NCBI RefSeq assembly: GCF_003586285.1
Contig: NZ_QUBR01000002.1
Location: 310,001-374,000, forward strand
Length of the DNA: 64,000 nucleotides
Direction of reading: 5' to 3'
From: Aeromicrobium endophyticum
GTDB taxonomy: Bacteria; Actinomycetota; Actinomycetes; Propionibacteriales; Nocardioidaceae
The notes under the pieces are model-generated. The model saw only the letters and a program-made list of their open reading frames with translations. It had not been told where the DNA came from and did no database searches. Position 1 is the first letter of the stretch, and each line of letters begins with the position of its first letter. Shown here in pieces: positions 50,804 to 59,367 of the stretch. Both the position numbers and the translations under genes were made by a program.

Positions 50804-51993
50804 GGACGGCTCCTGACGTCGAGGGCGGACACGGCCCGCAGTCGCGGGGACCGAGCCGCATGGATGGTTCGCGCGACCCGTGGGCCGAAGCCGGTGACGA
50901 CGTCGTGGGGGAGCGACTGCGACCACGCTGCCCACTCGGTCACGGTGGGCTCGCCGTCGTCGCCGGGGCCCATGACCGTCACGGTGTCGCCCGGACGGGC
51001 GGGTAGGTCGCCGAGGTCGACGACGGTCTGGTCCATCGAGACCAGGCCGAGCGTGCGGCAGCGACGTCCGTGGACGAGCACCTCGCCGCGACCGGACGAC
51101 GACCGCGGGATGCCGTCGGCGTAGCCGACCGGGAGCAGGCCGAGGCTCGTGCGTCGCTCGGTGACGTGGGTGTGGCCGTAGCCCACGCCGGTGCCTGCGG
51201 GCACCGAGCGCACGCTGACGAGCGGCGCGCGCAGCGTCATGGCCGAGCGCAGCATCGTGGTGCCGGACGGATCGATGCCGACCAGGCCTGCGCCCACGCG
51301 GCACAGGTCGTGGTGGCTCGACGGATCGGTCAGCGTGGCTGCGGTCGCGGCCAGGTGGCAGCGGGCCTCGTCCAGCCCGGCGGCGCGTGCCGTCGCCACG
51401 AAGCGGGCGAAGGCCTCGCGGCCGACGGCGTTGGCCGGGTCGCCGGGTCGGTCGGCACAGGCGAGATGGCCCATCAGTCCGACGACGCGCAGGCGTCCGC
51501 GACCGTGGTCCACCGCCGCCGCCTGGCACAGCTGCTGCCACGCGTCGGGTGACGCCCCGTCCCGCGCGAGGCCGGTGTCGGCGTGGAGGTGCACGAGAGC
51601 AGGACGTCCCACGGCGTCCGCTGCGGCCCGTATCGCCCGCAGGTGCTCGAGGCTCGGCGCCGCCAGCTCGACACCGGCGGCGACCGCAGGCCTGAAGTCG
51701 GCAGTCGGCGGGCTGAGCCAGCTGAGGACCGGTGCGGCGATGCCGGCCGAGCGCAGCGCCATCGCCTCGCCCAGCGAGGTCACGCCGAGGGACGTCGCTC
51801 CGTGCGTCAGCGCCGTGGTCGCCACGTCGAGCAGGCCGTGCCCGAAGCCATCGGCCTTGACGACGGCCATGAGGCTGCCGCGGGCGCGGTCCGCGAGCAG
51901 CCGGGTGTTGTCGGCGATCGCCTCGAGGTCGATCTCGAGCCGCGGCCCCGGCAGGGAGGGCTCGGGCCGCACCACGTGCGCGGGCTCGGTCAT
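50800..51993 (-). CDS. alr: alanine racemase
   Basis: A 397-aa fold-type III PLP enzyme. PLP Lys46 in MAVVKADGFGHGLLDVA; the other catalytic Tyr lies in GTGVGYGHTHVTER; DPSGTTMLRS and LGLLPVGYADGIPRSSSGRGEVLVHGRRCRTLGLVSMDQTVVDLG are typical C-terminal barrel motifs. Converts L- to D-alanine for the ligase encoded next. ATG overlaps the dipeptidase stop and its own stop overlaps ddl, indicating one transcription unit. Confidence 0.92.
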   Translation of the reverse strand: MTEPAHVVRPEPSLPGPRLEIDLEAIADNTRLLADRARGSLMAVVKADGFGHGLLDVATTALTHGATSLGVTSLGEAMALRSAGIAAPVLSWLSPPTADFRPAVAAGVELAAPSLEHLRAIRAAADAVGRPALVHLHADTGLARDGASPDAWQQLCQAAAVDHGRGRLRVVGLMGHLACADRPGDPANAVGREAFARFVATARAAGLDEARCHLAATAATLTDPSSHHDLCRVGAGLVGIDPSGTTMLRSAMTLRAPLVSVRSVPAGTGVGYGHTHVTERRTSLGLLPVGYADGIPRSSSGRGEVLVHGRRCRTLGLVSMDQTVVDLGDLPARPGDTVTVMGPGDDGEPTVTEWAAWSQSLPHDVVTGFGPRVARTIHAARSPRLRAVSALDVRSRP

Positions 51994-52622
51994 GCGGCGG
52001 CCGTCATCGGCAGGGGGCCGTAGATCGCGTGCTCGGCGCCCGTCACGTGCGCCCAGTAGCGGTCGCCGTAGCTCCAGTGCCACCACTCGGTCGGGTAGTT
52101 GACCAGTCCGGTCGCCTCCAGCGCCGTCACCAGCATCGTGCGGTGTGCCCGTGCCACGGCGTCGAGACCTGGCGCGTCGGTGTAGCAGGCACCCTGGCTC
52201 TGCTCCGGGGTCGCGTCGAGGGCCGACCCCATCCACAGCTCGCGCCCGTCCGCGTCGACCAGGGTCAGGTCGACGGCGGCTCCCGCGACGTGCGGTGCGG
52301 CCTGCAGCGGCGCGACGTGACGGCTGGCCAGGTGTCGGATCTGCTCGGGCGTCGCCGCCGGACGGTCCTGCCGGAGGCGCTCCGAGTAGGCCTCGATGAT
52401 CGCCAGCTGGACGTCGGAGGCACGGCTGCCCTCGACGACCTTGAGGCCGATGCCGTCAGGCAGGGCGCGCGCCGCGGCCACCAGGCGGTCACGCACGCCG
52501 CGTCGCACGAGACGAGCGAGGCCCGTGGCGCCTGGAGCCAGGTCGAGCAGGTCGACGACGGGCTCGTCGATCTCGCGCAGGGGGATGCCGACCACGCGGG
52601 GGTCGGAGATCAGGATCGTCAT
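51990..52622 (-). CDS. ddpX: D-alanyl-D-alanine dipeptidase, VanX/DdpX family
   Basis: A 210-aa zinc M15 peptidase. Zinc ligands H111, D118 (HVAGAAVDLTLVDADG) and H182 with catalytic E179 (TEWWHWSYGDRYWA); catalytic Arg67 in EGSRAS. Spacing agrees with VanX almost residue for residue. No signal peptide, so cytosolic: it would hydrolyse D-Ala-D-Ala. First gene of the dipeptidase-alr-ddl operon, divergent from ppk2. VanX role in resistance is not implied without a D-Lac ligase. Confidence 0.92.
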   Translation of the reverse strand: MTILISDPRVVGIPLREIDEPVVDLLDLAPGATGLARLVRRGVRDRLVAAARALPDGIGLKVVEGSRASDVQLAIIEAYSERLRQDRPAATPEQIRHLASRHVAPLQAAPHVAGAAVDLTLVDADGRELWMGSALDATPEQSQGACYTDAPGLDAVARAHRTMLVTALEATGLVNYPTEWWHWSYGDRYWAHVTGAEHAIYGPLPMTAAA

Positions 52623-52719
52623 GTCATCGACGCTACGAAGACGTCAGCCCGGACGGATCAGCCTGAGGTACCGATCGTCACGCCCAAGGTGCCGACCGTC
52701 CGACCGGCATACTTCGTGC

Positions 52720-53574
52720 ATGGGCACGTCACACCAGGACACATCACTCTCGTCGCAGCTCGCGGTCGCCGGACACGTCGACCTGTCGACCTTCGACTCA
52801 CGGGCCACGACCGGCTTCGACGGCAGCAAGGCCGAGGGCAAGGCCGCGCTGGCCGGCATCGGGGACGAGCTGGACGACCTGCAGGAGCGGCTGTTCGCCA
52901 ACGGGCGCTCCGGTGCGAGCAGCACCCGCGTGCTGCTGGTGCTGCAGGGGATGGACACGTCGGGCAAGGGCGGCATCGTCCGCCATGTCGCCGGGCTCGC
53001 CGACCCGCAAGGGCTGGCCATCACGTCGTTCAAGCGGCCGACGCCCGAGGAGCTCGAGCACGACTTCCTGTGGCGCGTCGAGAAGGCCCTTCCCGGGCCG
53101 GGGATGATCGGCATCTTCGACCGGTCGCACTACGAGGACGTCCTCATCGGCCGGGTGCGCCGGCTCGTGGGCGAGAAGGAGATCGCGCGACGCTACGCGG
53201 CGATCAACGACTTCGAGCAGGCCTTCACCGCCTCCGGGGGCGTCATCGTCAAGTGCTTCCTGCACATCACGGCCGACGACCAGAAGGACCGCCTCGCGGC
53301 TCGGCTCGACGACCCGACCAAGTACTGGAAGTACAACCCGGCCGACCTCGACGAGCGCCAGCTCTGGGACGACTACCAGCAGGCCTACGCCATCGCGATC
53401 CAGCGGTGCTCGACCGAGTCCGCCCCGTGGCACGTCGTGCCGAGCGGACGCAAGTGGTACCGCAACTGGGCGGTCGCGACGTTGCTGCTCGAGCACCTAC
53501 GGGCTCTCGACCTGGCGTGGCCCGACCCCGACTTCGACGTCGAGGCGGAGAAGGCCAGACTCGCGACGATGTGA
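52720..53574 (+). CDS. ppk2: polyphosphate kinase 2 (PPK2) family protein
   Basis: A 284-aa P-loop kinase. Walker A GMDTSGKGG (77-85), Walker B/lid FDRSHYEDVLIGRVR, KCFLHITADDQKDRLAARLDDPTKYWKYNPADLDER and the terminal RKWYRNWAVATLLLEHL. PPK2 enzymes phosphorylate nucleoside mono- or diphosphates with polyphosphate; the subclass is not clear. Monocistronic, divergent from the D-Ala-D-Ala dipeptidase. Confidence 0.92.
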   Translation: MGTSHQDTSLSSQLAVAGHVDLSTFDSRATTGFDGSKAEGKAALAGIGDELDDLQERLFANGRSGASSTRVLLVLQGMDTSGKGGIVRHVAGLADPQGLAITSFKRPTPEELEHDFLWRVEKALPGPGMIGIFDRSHYEDVLIGRVRRLVGEKEIARRYAAINDFEQAFTASGGVIVKCFLHITADDQKDRLAARLDDPTKYWKYNPADLDERQLWDDYQQAYAIAIQRCSTESAPWHVVPSGRKWYRNWAVATLLLEHLRALDLAWPDPDFDVEAEKARLATM

Positions 53575-53577
53575 CGC

Positions 53578-54651
53578 TCAGCCGGCTGACCGGGCGACCG
53601 CTGCCGGACGCTTGGAGCCTGGCATCTCGAGCAGCCACCTGGCGCCCACCTGGCGCACGATCCGCTCGAGCAGCAGGCAGACCGCGATCAGCACCCCGGT
53701 CAGCACGACGGGCTCGAGCGCCGCGACCAGCGCGGTACGTGGCTCCAGCACGGCGAGAGGGCCGCGCAGCAGACGATCGGCCACCGCCAGCAGCGGCAGG
53801 TGCATGACGTACACCGGCAGGGTGCGCCTGCCCAGCCCGCTCAGGGCACGGGTGGTCCGCGTCAGGTGGCGCGCGACCATCACGGCCGCGACGACGCCGA
53901 CGGCGATGGCCAGCACCGACACCGCCGGCCAGACGCCCGGCCAGCGCTGCGCGCCGAGAGCTGCCATGGCGGCCAGGGCCGCGACGTAGGCCGTGCAGGT
54001 CGCCACCAGGCGTCGCACCGACGAGGCCGAGGCGAATGACTCGATGGCCGGGCGAAGCCGCAGCCCGGCGAGGAAGAACACGAGGTTCTGGTAGACCTGC
54101 CCGCGATTGCTGACGACGGGCAGCAGGTCGGCCGCCGCGACCGCTGAGAGCACCATTGCCGCCGTCAGGAGCCATGCGGTCGGGACGCGCCGCGTCGCGC
54201 GGGCGATCGCGAAGTATGCCGCGAGGGCGAACAGGTACCAGAGGTTGGTCGGGCTGATCGTCAGCTGTTCCAGCAGGTCGCCGGCGCTGCGGGCGCGGGC
54301 CGTGTCGAACGTCGGCGTCCACCACATCACCGCGGTGTGGATCAGCAGCCACACCGCGTACAGGTAGAAGAAGCCCGCCACCCGCGTGCGGGTCAGCACG
54401 GGCCAGGGGCGCGCGACCACGCCGACGGCGAACAGTCCCGAGATCGTGAAGAACAGCGGCATCCGCAGGGGCAGCAGCTGCTCGCCGAGCGTGCCCCACG
54501 CGGCCGACCACGGGACCGACGTGTCCCAGTCGATCCGCTGGTAGTGCTTGGTGACGACGTGCCACAGCACGACCAGGACGATGCAGACGCCCTTGGCGAC
54601 GTCGGGCCACGTCTCGCGGCGGGTCGGTGGAACGGCAGCGGTGGTGACCAT
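53578..54651 (-). CDS. acyltransferase-3 family membrane protein
   Basis: A 357-aa membrane protein with about ten helices. The family start (RRETWPDVAKGVCIVLVVLWHVV, conserved His at residue ~27) and LPLRMPLFFTISGLFA match the acyltransferase 3/OafA type, which O-acetylates sugars or transfers succinyl groups on cell-surface glycans. The substrate is unknown. Converges with ppk2, with 3 nt between stops. Confidence 0.87.
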   Translation of the reverse strand: MVTTAAVPPTRRETWPDVAKGVCIVLVVLWHVVTKHYQRIDWDTSVPWSAAWGTLGEQLLPLRMPLFFTISGLFAVGVVARPWPVLTRTRVAGFFYLYAVWLLIHTAVMWWTPTFDTARARSAGDLLEQLTISPTNLWYLFALAAYFAIARATRRVPTAWLLTAAMVLSAVAAADLLPVVSNRGQVYQNLVFFLAGLRLRPAIESFASASSVRRLVATCTAYVAALAAMAALGAQRWPGVWPAVSVLAIAVGVVAAVMVARHLTRTTRALSGLGRRTLPVYVMHLPLLAVADRLLRGPLAVLEPRTALVAALEPVVLTGVLIAVCLLLERIVRQVGARWLLEMPGSKRPAAVARSAG

Positions 54652-54716
54652 GCCTCGACGCTAGGCAGCCGGCGGACGTCCGACATCCACCTGCGGGGCC
54701 GATCCCCGCACCGGAA

Positions 54717-54756
54717 GGACCGGGCACCTCCGCCTCAGGGAGGAGGTGCCCGGTCC
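54717..54756 (-). terminator. terminator of the sulfite-reduction operon
   Basis: A 15-bp perfect stem (GGACCGGGCACCTCC at 54717-54731 with 54742-54756) and a 10-nt loop, 26 nt after the CbiX-type gene stop. Confidence 0.85.
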
Positions 54757-54782
54757 GGGGTCGACCGATCAGGTGCGGTGCG

Positions 54783-55541
54783 TCAGGCGAACAGTGCCTC
54801 GAGCGGAACGAGGTCGACCGCGCCGACCGCGTAGCGAGCGAGGATCACGCGGGCGACCTCGACGTCGACGCCCAGGGGCTCGGCGACGGCGACCGCTCCA
54901 GCCTCGTACGCCAGCTCGGCGACCCGGTCGGGCAGCACGCCCGGCGCGAGGAACAGCTGGCCCACCGCGATGTGACGACGTCCGTCGGCGCGGTGCTGGC
55001 GGACGGCCTCGCCCGCGGCCGGCGGGACGCTCGACGCGAAGGCGGCGATCGTCGGGAGCCGGTGGTGGGAACCCCACGCACGAGCCGCGCGGGAGATCGC
55101 CGCGTTGGCGATGGGGTCGGACGAGCCGGCCCCGGCCAGCACGAGCGCGTCGAGCTCGCGCACGCGGTGCTTCGACAACGCCTCGCGCAGGCGCTTGTCG
55201 AGCACGTGGAAGAACGCGGCCTCGATGCCGAGGACGTTCGTGGCGTGCACCTTGATGCCGTCGTGACGGGCCATGGCCGCGGCGACGACCTGGGGGACGT
55301 CGACTTTGGCGTGGTACGCCTCGCTGAGCAGCAGAGGCACGACGACGATCTCCTGGTGGCCCTCGGCCACGAGCTGGTCGACGGCCTCGTCGAAGGCCGG
55401 ACCGACGTGGTCGAGGAATGCCGGCGCCACACGCAGGTCGGGGCGCATGCACGCGACCATCTCCGTGAGGGCTGTGATGGTGGCGGCGGAACGGGGATCC
55501 GTGCTGCCGTGCGCAAGAGCGATGAGTGCTGGTGCGGTCAT
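54783..55541 (-). CDS. sirohydrochlorin chelatase (CbiX-type)
   Basis: A 252-aa two-domain class II chelatase. Metal-binding His in LIALAHGSTDPRS (near residue 11) and in LLLSEAYHAKVDVPQVV (near 78); second half repeats the fold (LVLAGAGSSDPIANAAISR, LFLAPGVLPDRVAELAYEAG). It inserts iron (or cobalt) into sirohydrochlorin, which fits its place after sulfite reductase, a sirohaem enzyme. 34 nt after the 53-aa protein stop. Confidence 0.9.
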   Translation of the reverse strand: MTAPALIALAHGSTDPRSAATITALTEMVACMRPDLRVAPAFLDHVGPAFDEAVDQLVAEGHQEIVVVPLLLSEAYHAKVDVPQVVAAAMARHDGIKVHATNVLGIEAAFFHVLDKRLREALSKHRVRELDALVLAGAGSSDPIANAAISRAARAWGSHHRLPTIAAFASSVPPAAGEAVRQHRADGRRHIAVGQLFLAPGVLPDRVAELAYEAGAVAVAEPLGVDVEVARVILARYAVGAVDLVPLEALFA

Positions 55542-55575
55542 GATGCGTGCCTCCTTCCAGGGGGTGGTGCTGTGA

Positions 55576-55737
55576 TCAATGGGTGGTCAGGTCGGTGGGG
55601 GAGAGCTGGCCGATGAAGCCGAGCCGGAACGCCCTCAAGCAGGAGCGACACTCCCACTCCCCGTGCTTCTCGCCGTGCGGGCGCAGGCTGTCGTCGGCGC
55701 AGTAGGGGCAGTGGAACGGGACGGCGCGAGCACTCAA
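55576..55737 (-). CDS. 53-aa four-cysteine protein of the sulfite operon
   Basis: A tiny protein with TTG start overlapping the sir stop (TTGA). Sequence: MSARAVPFHCPYCADDSLRP then HGEKHGEWECRSCLRAFRLG then FIGQLSPTDLTTH. Two CxxC pairs (C10/C13, C30/C33) form a zinc- or Fe-S-ribbon. Such small ribbon proteins recur right after actinobacterial sulfite reductase genes; their role is unknown, perhaps in sirohaem or electron transfer. Too short for routine gene calls. Confidence 0.8.
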   Translation of the reverse strand: MSARAVPFHCPYCADDSLRPHGEKHGEWECRSCLRAFRLGFIGQLSPTDLTTH

Positions 55738-57419
55738 CGCAGTGCCTCCTCGTCGGCGCGGGCAACCCAGCGGGCGAACGACTCGTCGCCGTCCCGCTCG
55801 CTCAGGTAGGTCTTCGAGAGCTTCTCGACGTACTCGGGCAGGTGCTCGCCGGTCACCTTGTGCTGGCGCAGCTTGCGACCGAAGCCGGCCTCGAGGCCCA
55901 AGGCGCCGCCCAGGTGCACCTGGAAGCCCTCGACGGTGTTGCCGTGCTCGTCCAGCACGAGCATGCCCTTGAGGCCGATGTCGGCGGTCTGGATGCGCGC
56001 GCACGAGTTGGGGCAGCCGTTGACGTTGACCGTGATGGGGGTGTCGAGCTCGGGCACCCGCTGCTCGAGCTCGTCGATCAGGGTCCGCGCGGTGTCCTTG
56101 GTGTTGACGATCGCGAGCTTGCAGTACTCGATGCCGGTGCAGGCCATCGTGTTGCGACGCCACTGCGACGGCCGCGCGTGCAGCCCGATCTCGTCGAGGG
56201 CCGCGACCAGCGACTCGACCTTGTCCTCGGCGATGTCGAGCACGACGAGCTTCTGCATGGGCGTCGTGCGGACGCGGTCGCTGCCGTGGGCCTCGACGAT
56301 GTCGGCGACCTGGTTGAGCAGGGTGCCCGAGATGCGTCCGACCGTTGCTGCGACGCCCACGTAGAACTTGCCGTCGTTCTGAGGGAAGACGCCGACGTGG
56401 TCGGCCGGCGTCTCGGGGGCCGGGGGAGCGTCGAGGTCGACGAGCTTGCGCTCCAGGTACTCGGTCTCGAGCACCTCGCGGAACTTCTCGATGCCCCAGT
56501 CGGCGACCAGGAACTTCAGCCGGGCGCGGGTGCGGAGGCGGCGGTAGCCGTAGTCGCGGAAGATGCTGACGACGCCCTTCCAGACCTCGGGCACCTCGTC
56601 GATCGGCACCCAGACGCCGACGCGCTGCGCCAGCATCGGGTTGGTCGACAGCCCGCCGCCGACCCAGAGGTCGAAGCCCGGGCCGTGCTCGGGGTGCACC
56701 GCGCCGGTGAAGGCGATGTCGTTGATCTGCGGGACAACGTCGTGGTCGGGGTTGCCGCTGATCGCCGACTTGAACTTGCGGGGCAGGTTGCTGAACGCGC
56801 GGTCGCCGATGAAGGTCGACTCGATGGCGTCGACGGCCGGCGTGCCGTCGATGATCTCGTCGGCGGAGATGCCGGCGACGGGGGAGCCGAGGATGACCCG
56901 GGGGCAGTCTCCGCACGCCTCCTGCGTGGAGAGCCCGACGGCCTCGAGGCGGTTCCAGATCGTGGGCACGTCGCGGACGTCGATCCAGTGGTACTGGACG
57001 TTCTGGCGATCGGTGAGGTCGGCGGTGTCGCGAGCGAACTCGACCGAGATGTCGGCGACGGTGCGCAGCTGCTCGAGGCTGAGCTGTCCGCCGTCGATGC
57101 GCACGCGCATCATGAACCGGTCGGCGTCCAGCTCTTCCGGCTCGAGCGTCGCGGTCTTGCCGCCGTCGATGCCCTCCTTGCGCTGCGTGTAGAGCCCCCA
57201 CCAGCGGAACCGGCCGCGCAGATCGCCGCCGTCGATCGACTCGAAGCCGTGGTGCGCGTAGATGTTCTCGATGCGGGCCCGCACGTTGAGCGGGTTGTCG
57301 TCCTTCTTGGACTGCTCGTTGGCGTTGAGCGGCTCGCGGTAGCCCAGCGCCCACTGGCCCTCGCCGCGCTTGGGGCGCGGGCGACGGGCGGGGGTGTCGG
57401 TACCGGGTGCTGAAGCCAT
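55734..57419 (-). CDS. sir: ferredoxin-dependent sulfite reductase
   Basis: A 561-aa sirohaem/[4Fe-4S] enzyme reducing sulfite to sulfide for cysteine synthesis. Cluster cysteines in ACTGIEYCKLAIVNTK and NGCPNSCARIQTADIGLKG. The RWWGLYTQRKEG Tyr and the ACGDCPRVILGSPVAG Cys correspond to the Tyr-Cys pair described for M. tuberculosis SirA, favouring sulfite over nitrite. AAGGGA precedes the ATG. First structural gene of an operon with the 53-aa protein and CbiX, headed by a leader peptide. Confidence 0.94.
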   Translation of the reverse strand: MASAPGTDTPARRPRPKRGEGQWALGYREPLNANEQSKKDDNPLNVRARIENIYAHHGFESIDGGDLRGRFRWWGLYTQRKEGIDGGKTATLEPEELDADRFMMRVRIDGGQLSLEQLRTVADISVEFARDTADLTDRQNVQYHWIDVRDVPTIWNRLEAVGLSTQEACGDCPRVILGSPVAGISADEIIDGTPAVDAIESTFIGDRAFSNLPRKFKSAISGNPDHDVVPQINDIAFTGAVHPEHGPGFDLWVGGGLSTNPMLAQRVGVWVPIDEVPEVWKGVVSIFRDYGYRRLRTRARLKFLVADWGIEKFREVLETEYLERKLVDLDAPPAPETPADHVGVFPQNDGKFYVGVAATVGRISGTLLNQVADIVEAHGSDRVRTTPMQKLVVLDIAEDKVESLVAALDEIGLHARPSQWRRNTMACTGIEYCKLAIVNTKDTARTLIDELEQRVPELDTPITVNVNGCPNSCARIQTADIGLKGMLVLDEHGNTVEGFQVHLGGALGLEAGFGRKLRQHKVTGEHLPEYVEKLSKTYLSERDGDESFARWVARADEEALR

Positions 57420-57536
57420 GAGAGTCCCTTGGGGCAGGGCACACGGCGACCAGGACAGGCTCGTCACGGTGGTCGCCGCGCGCCTGGATTGATTCGACGG
57501 ATGGTGCTCGAGATCAGTGCAGAGGTCGCGCGTTGA
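57420..57536 (-). promoter_or_regulatory. leader between the MMCR peptide and sir
   Basis: 117 nt with no gene between the leader peptide stop and sir. It would hold any attenuator that depends on ribosomes pausing at the Cys codon. No obvious strong terminator hairpin was seen by eye; folding was not computed. Confidence 0.35.
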
Positions 57537-57617
57537 TCAGCGACACATCATGTTGCGGGCGCGACCGAGGTCGACGTGAAGTCGTCCCACGAGCCAGAGG
57601 GTCTGCGCCGAAAGCAT
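57537..57617 (-). CDS. sulfur-metabolism leader peptide ending MMCR
   Basis: A 26-aa reading frame, MLSAQTLWLVGRLHVDLGRA followed by RNMMCR, 117 nt before sir. The RLHVDL block and C-terminal MMCR match leader peptides found upstream of sulfur-assimilation genes in many actinobacteria. Its penultimate codon is Cys, so translation can sense cysteine supply. Regulatory role inferred from the position and pattern. Confidence 0.78.
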   Translation of the reverse strand: MLSAQTLWLVGRLHVDLGRARNMMCR

Positions 57618-57741
57618 GTGTTCAGTCTGCTGACGACGATCGTCCACGACAAGCAGCGGTCTCGCGATATGGGACGCCTGTCCACATGGTGAACTCCGGT
57701 ACCGGTATCACGGTAAAAAGGGATGGCTGTTGTGGGCGGGG

Positions 57742-58368
57742 TCACGACCTCGGCACGAGCAGCGAGACGGCGTAGGCGCCGACCACGGCTCCGGCCATGG
57801 CTGCGCCAGCTGCCACCAGGGCGACGTCCCAGGGCAGGATGCCCGCCGTGGCCAGGCCCATCACAGCGGCGGGCTGGAAGGCCGTCAGCAGTCCGAGGGG
57901 GAGTGCGGCACCTCCGACGAGCACGGGCACGGCTGCCGTGGCCTCGGGCCCGCCGGCGTCGATCGCGAGCGTCGTCCACGCCACGATGAGGCCGACGACG
58001 GCGGATCCCGCGCCGGCGAGCACGAGGCCGGGCGCGCTGAGCACCAGCGTGTCGCCCAGCTGGTCCTCGAGCCCCATCGCGGCGAGCCCGCCGAGGACGC
58101 CCCCCACCAGGTGAGCGGCGATCTCGGGCAGCAGGGTCGACCACGGTCGCCGGCCGACGGCCGCCAGGGTCACCGAAGCGGCAGGGTTGGCAAGACCGAG
58201 CGCCGACTCGTCGTCGGAGGAGTGCAGCTGGGCGTACCAGGTGAGCAGGGCCGCGACGGCCGCGACGGCGACGACGGCGAGCGTCGCCTCGGCCGCCCTC
58301 AGCGCCATCGCGGCGACGAGCGTCGTCAGCGCGGACATCAGCCCGGCGACGACCAGGCGCCGACCCAT
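57742..58368 (-). CDS. aquaporin-like membrane protein with degenerate second NPA
   Basis: A 208-aa hydrophobic protein of MIP length. The first half-box is intact: LGLANPAASVTLAAVGRRPWSTLLPEIAAHLVGGVLGGL (NPA at 61-63). The second is changed: LTAFQPAAVMGL (QPA at 165-167), without the usual NPAR arginine. Six helices fit. Possibly a channel with altered selectivity or an inactive scaffold. No promoter assigned. Confidence 0.6.
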   Translation of the reverse strand: MGRRLVVAGLMSALTTLVAAMALRAAEATLAVVAVAAVAALLTWYAQLHSSDDESALGLANPAASVTLAAVGRRPWSTLLPEIAAHLVGGVLGGLAAMGLEDQLGDTLVLSAPGLVLAGAGSAVVGLIVAWTTLAIDAGGPEATAAVPVLVGGAALPLGLLTAFQPAAVMGLATAGILPWDVALVAAGAAMAGAVVGAYAVSLLVPRS

Positions 58369-58447
58369 CAGGACCTCGATCGCGACGTCGTGCGCGCCCG
58401 GTCACCGGATGCGTCGTGAGGGGGATGCATGTCGCTACGGTAGAGCC

Positions 58448-59338
58448 ATGGTGGCGCAACCGGTAGGCCGACCGCGCCTCGCCGAGCTGATGAGCAGGCT
58501 GGTCGCCCGCACCGTCAGCAGCTGCCTGCGCTACCGGGTCACGGGCCTGGCGGCCGAGGCCGCGTTCTTCGCGATCCTGTCGCTGCCACCGCTGGTGTTC
58601 GGCCTCGCCGGCACGATCGGCTTCATCGCCGAGCGTTACGACGTCGCCCAGGTCGACGTGCTGAAGGACCGGATCATCGAGCTGTCGTCGAAGGCCCTGA
58701 CCGACAGCACCGTCGACAAGGTGATCGCACCGACCCTCGACGAGGTGCTCGGATCGGGACGCATCGACGTCATCTCGATCGGCTTCGTGCTCGCCCTGTG
58801 GTCGGGGTCGCGAGCCCTCAACGTCTTCCTCGACACGATCTCGATCATCTACGGGATGGGCGGGCAGCGCGGCATCGTCAAGACGCGCGCCCTGTCGTTC
58901 TCGCTGTACATCGCGGCGCTCCTGGTGGGCATCGTGCTGGTGCCGCTCGTGCTGATCGGGCCCGAGCTGGCGGCGGACATCCTCTCCGACCGGTGGGCGT
59001 TCCTGCGCATGTTCTACTGGCCGGCCGTGCTGGTGCTGTCGCTCGGCTTCTTGACGACCCTCTACCACCTGGCCGTTCCCGTGCGGCAGAAGTGGCGGTC
59101 GGGTCTGCCGGGTGCGGCGTTCACCTTGGTGCTGTGGATCCTCGGCAGCTACTTCGTGCGCTGGGCGCTCGGCTTCTCGACCGGCGGCATGTCGATCTAC
59201 GGGCCGTTGGCCGCCCCGATCGCGGTGCTGCTGTGGCTGTACGTGCTGTCGATCTCGGTGCTGATCGGCGCTGCCATCAACGCTGCGGTGGAGGCAGGCG
59301 TCGACGACTCGCGGTGGGGTGCCGAACCGGTCGCCTGA
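58448..59338 (+). CDS. YihY/UPF0761 family membrane protein
   Basis: A 296-aa membrane protein with six helices. The family start (CLRYRVTGLAAEAAFFAILSLPPLVFGLAGTIGFI) and later LWSGSRALNVFLDTISIIYGM, VPVRQKWRSGLPGAAFTLVLWILGSYFVRWAL and YGPLAAPIAVLLWLYVLSISVLIGAAINA are clear. Formerly called BrkB/RNase BN. Function unknown. Convergent with the DUF222 protein gene. Confidence 0.9.
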   Translation: MVAQPVGRPRLAELMSRLVARTVSSCLRYRVTGLAAEAAFFAILSLPPLVFGLAGTIGFIAERYDVAQVDVLKDRIIELSSKALTDSTVDKVIAPTLDEVLGSGRIDVISIGFVLALWSGSRALNVFLDTISIIYGMGGQRGIVKTRALSFSLYIAALLVGIVLVPLVLIGPELAADILSDRWAFLRMFYWPAVLVLSLGFLTTLYHLAVPVRQKWRSGLPGAAFTLVLWILGSYFVRWALGFSTGGMSIYGPLAAPIAVLLWLYVLSISVLIGAAINAAVEAGVDDSRWGAEPVA

Positions 59339-59367
59339 GCGCACGTGTGCCATGAGTGACTGTGGCG

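Noticed and set aside
49820-52622. Glycopeptide resistance (van) operon
   Set aside because: No VanH dehydrogenase, and the ligase loop reads as D-Ala-D-Ala type; the kinase is HisKA_3, not VanS-like.
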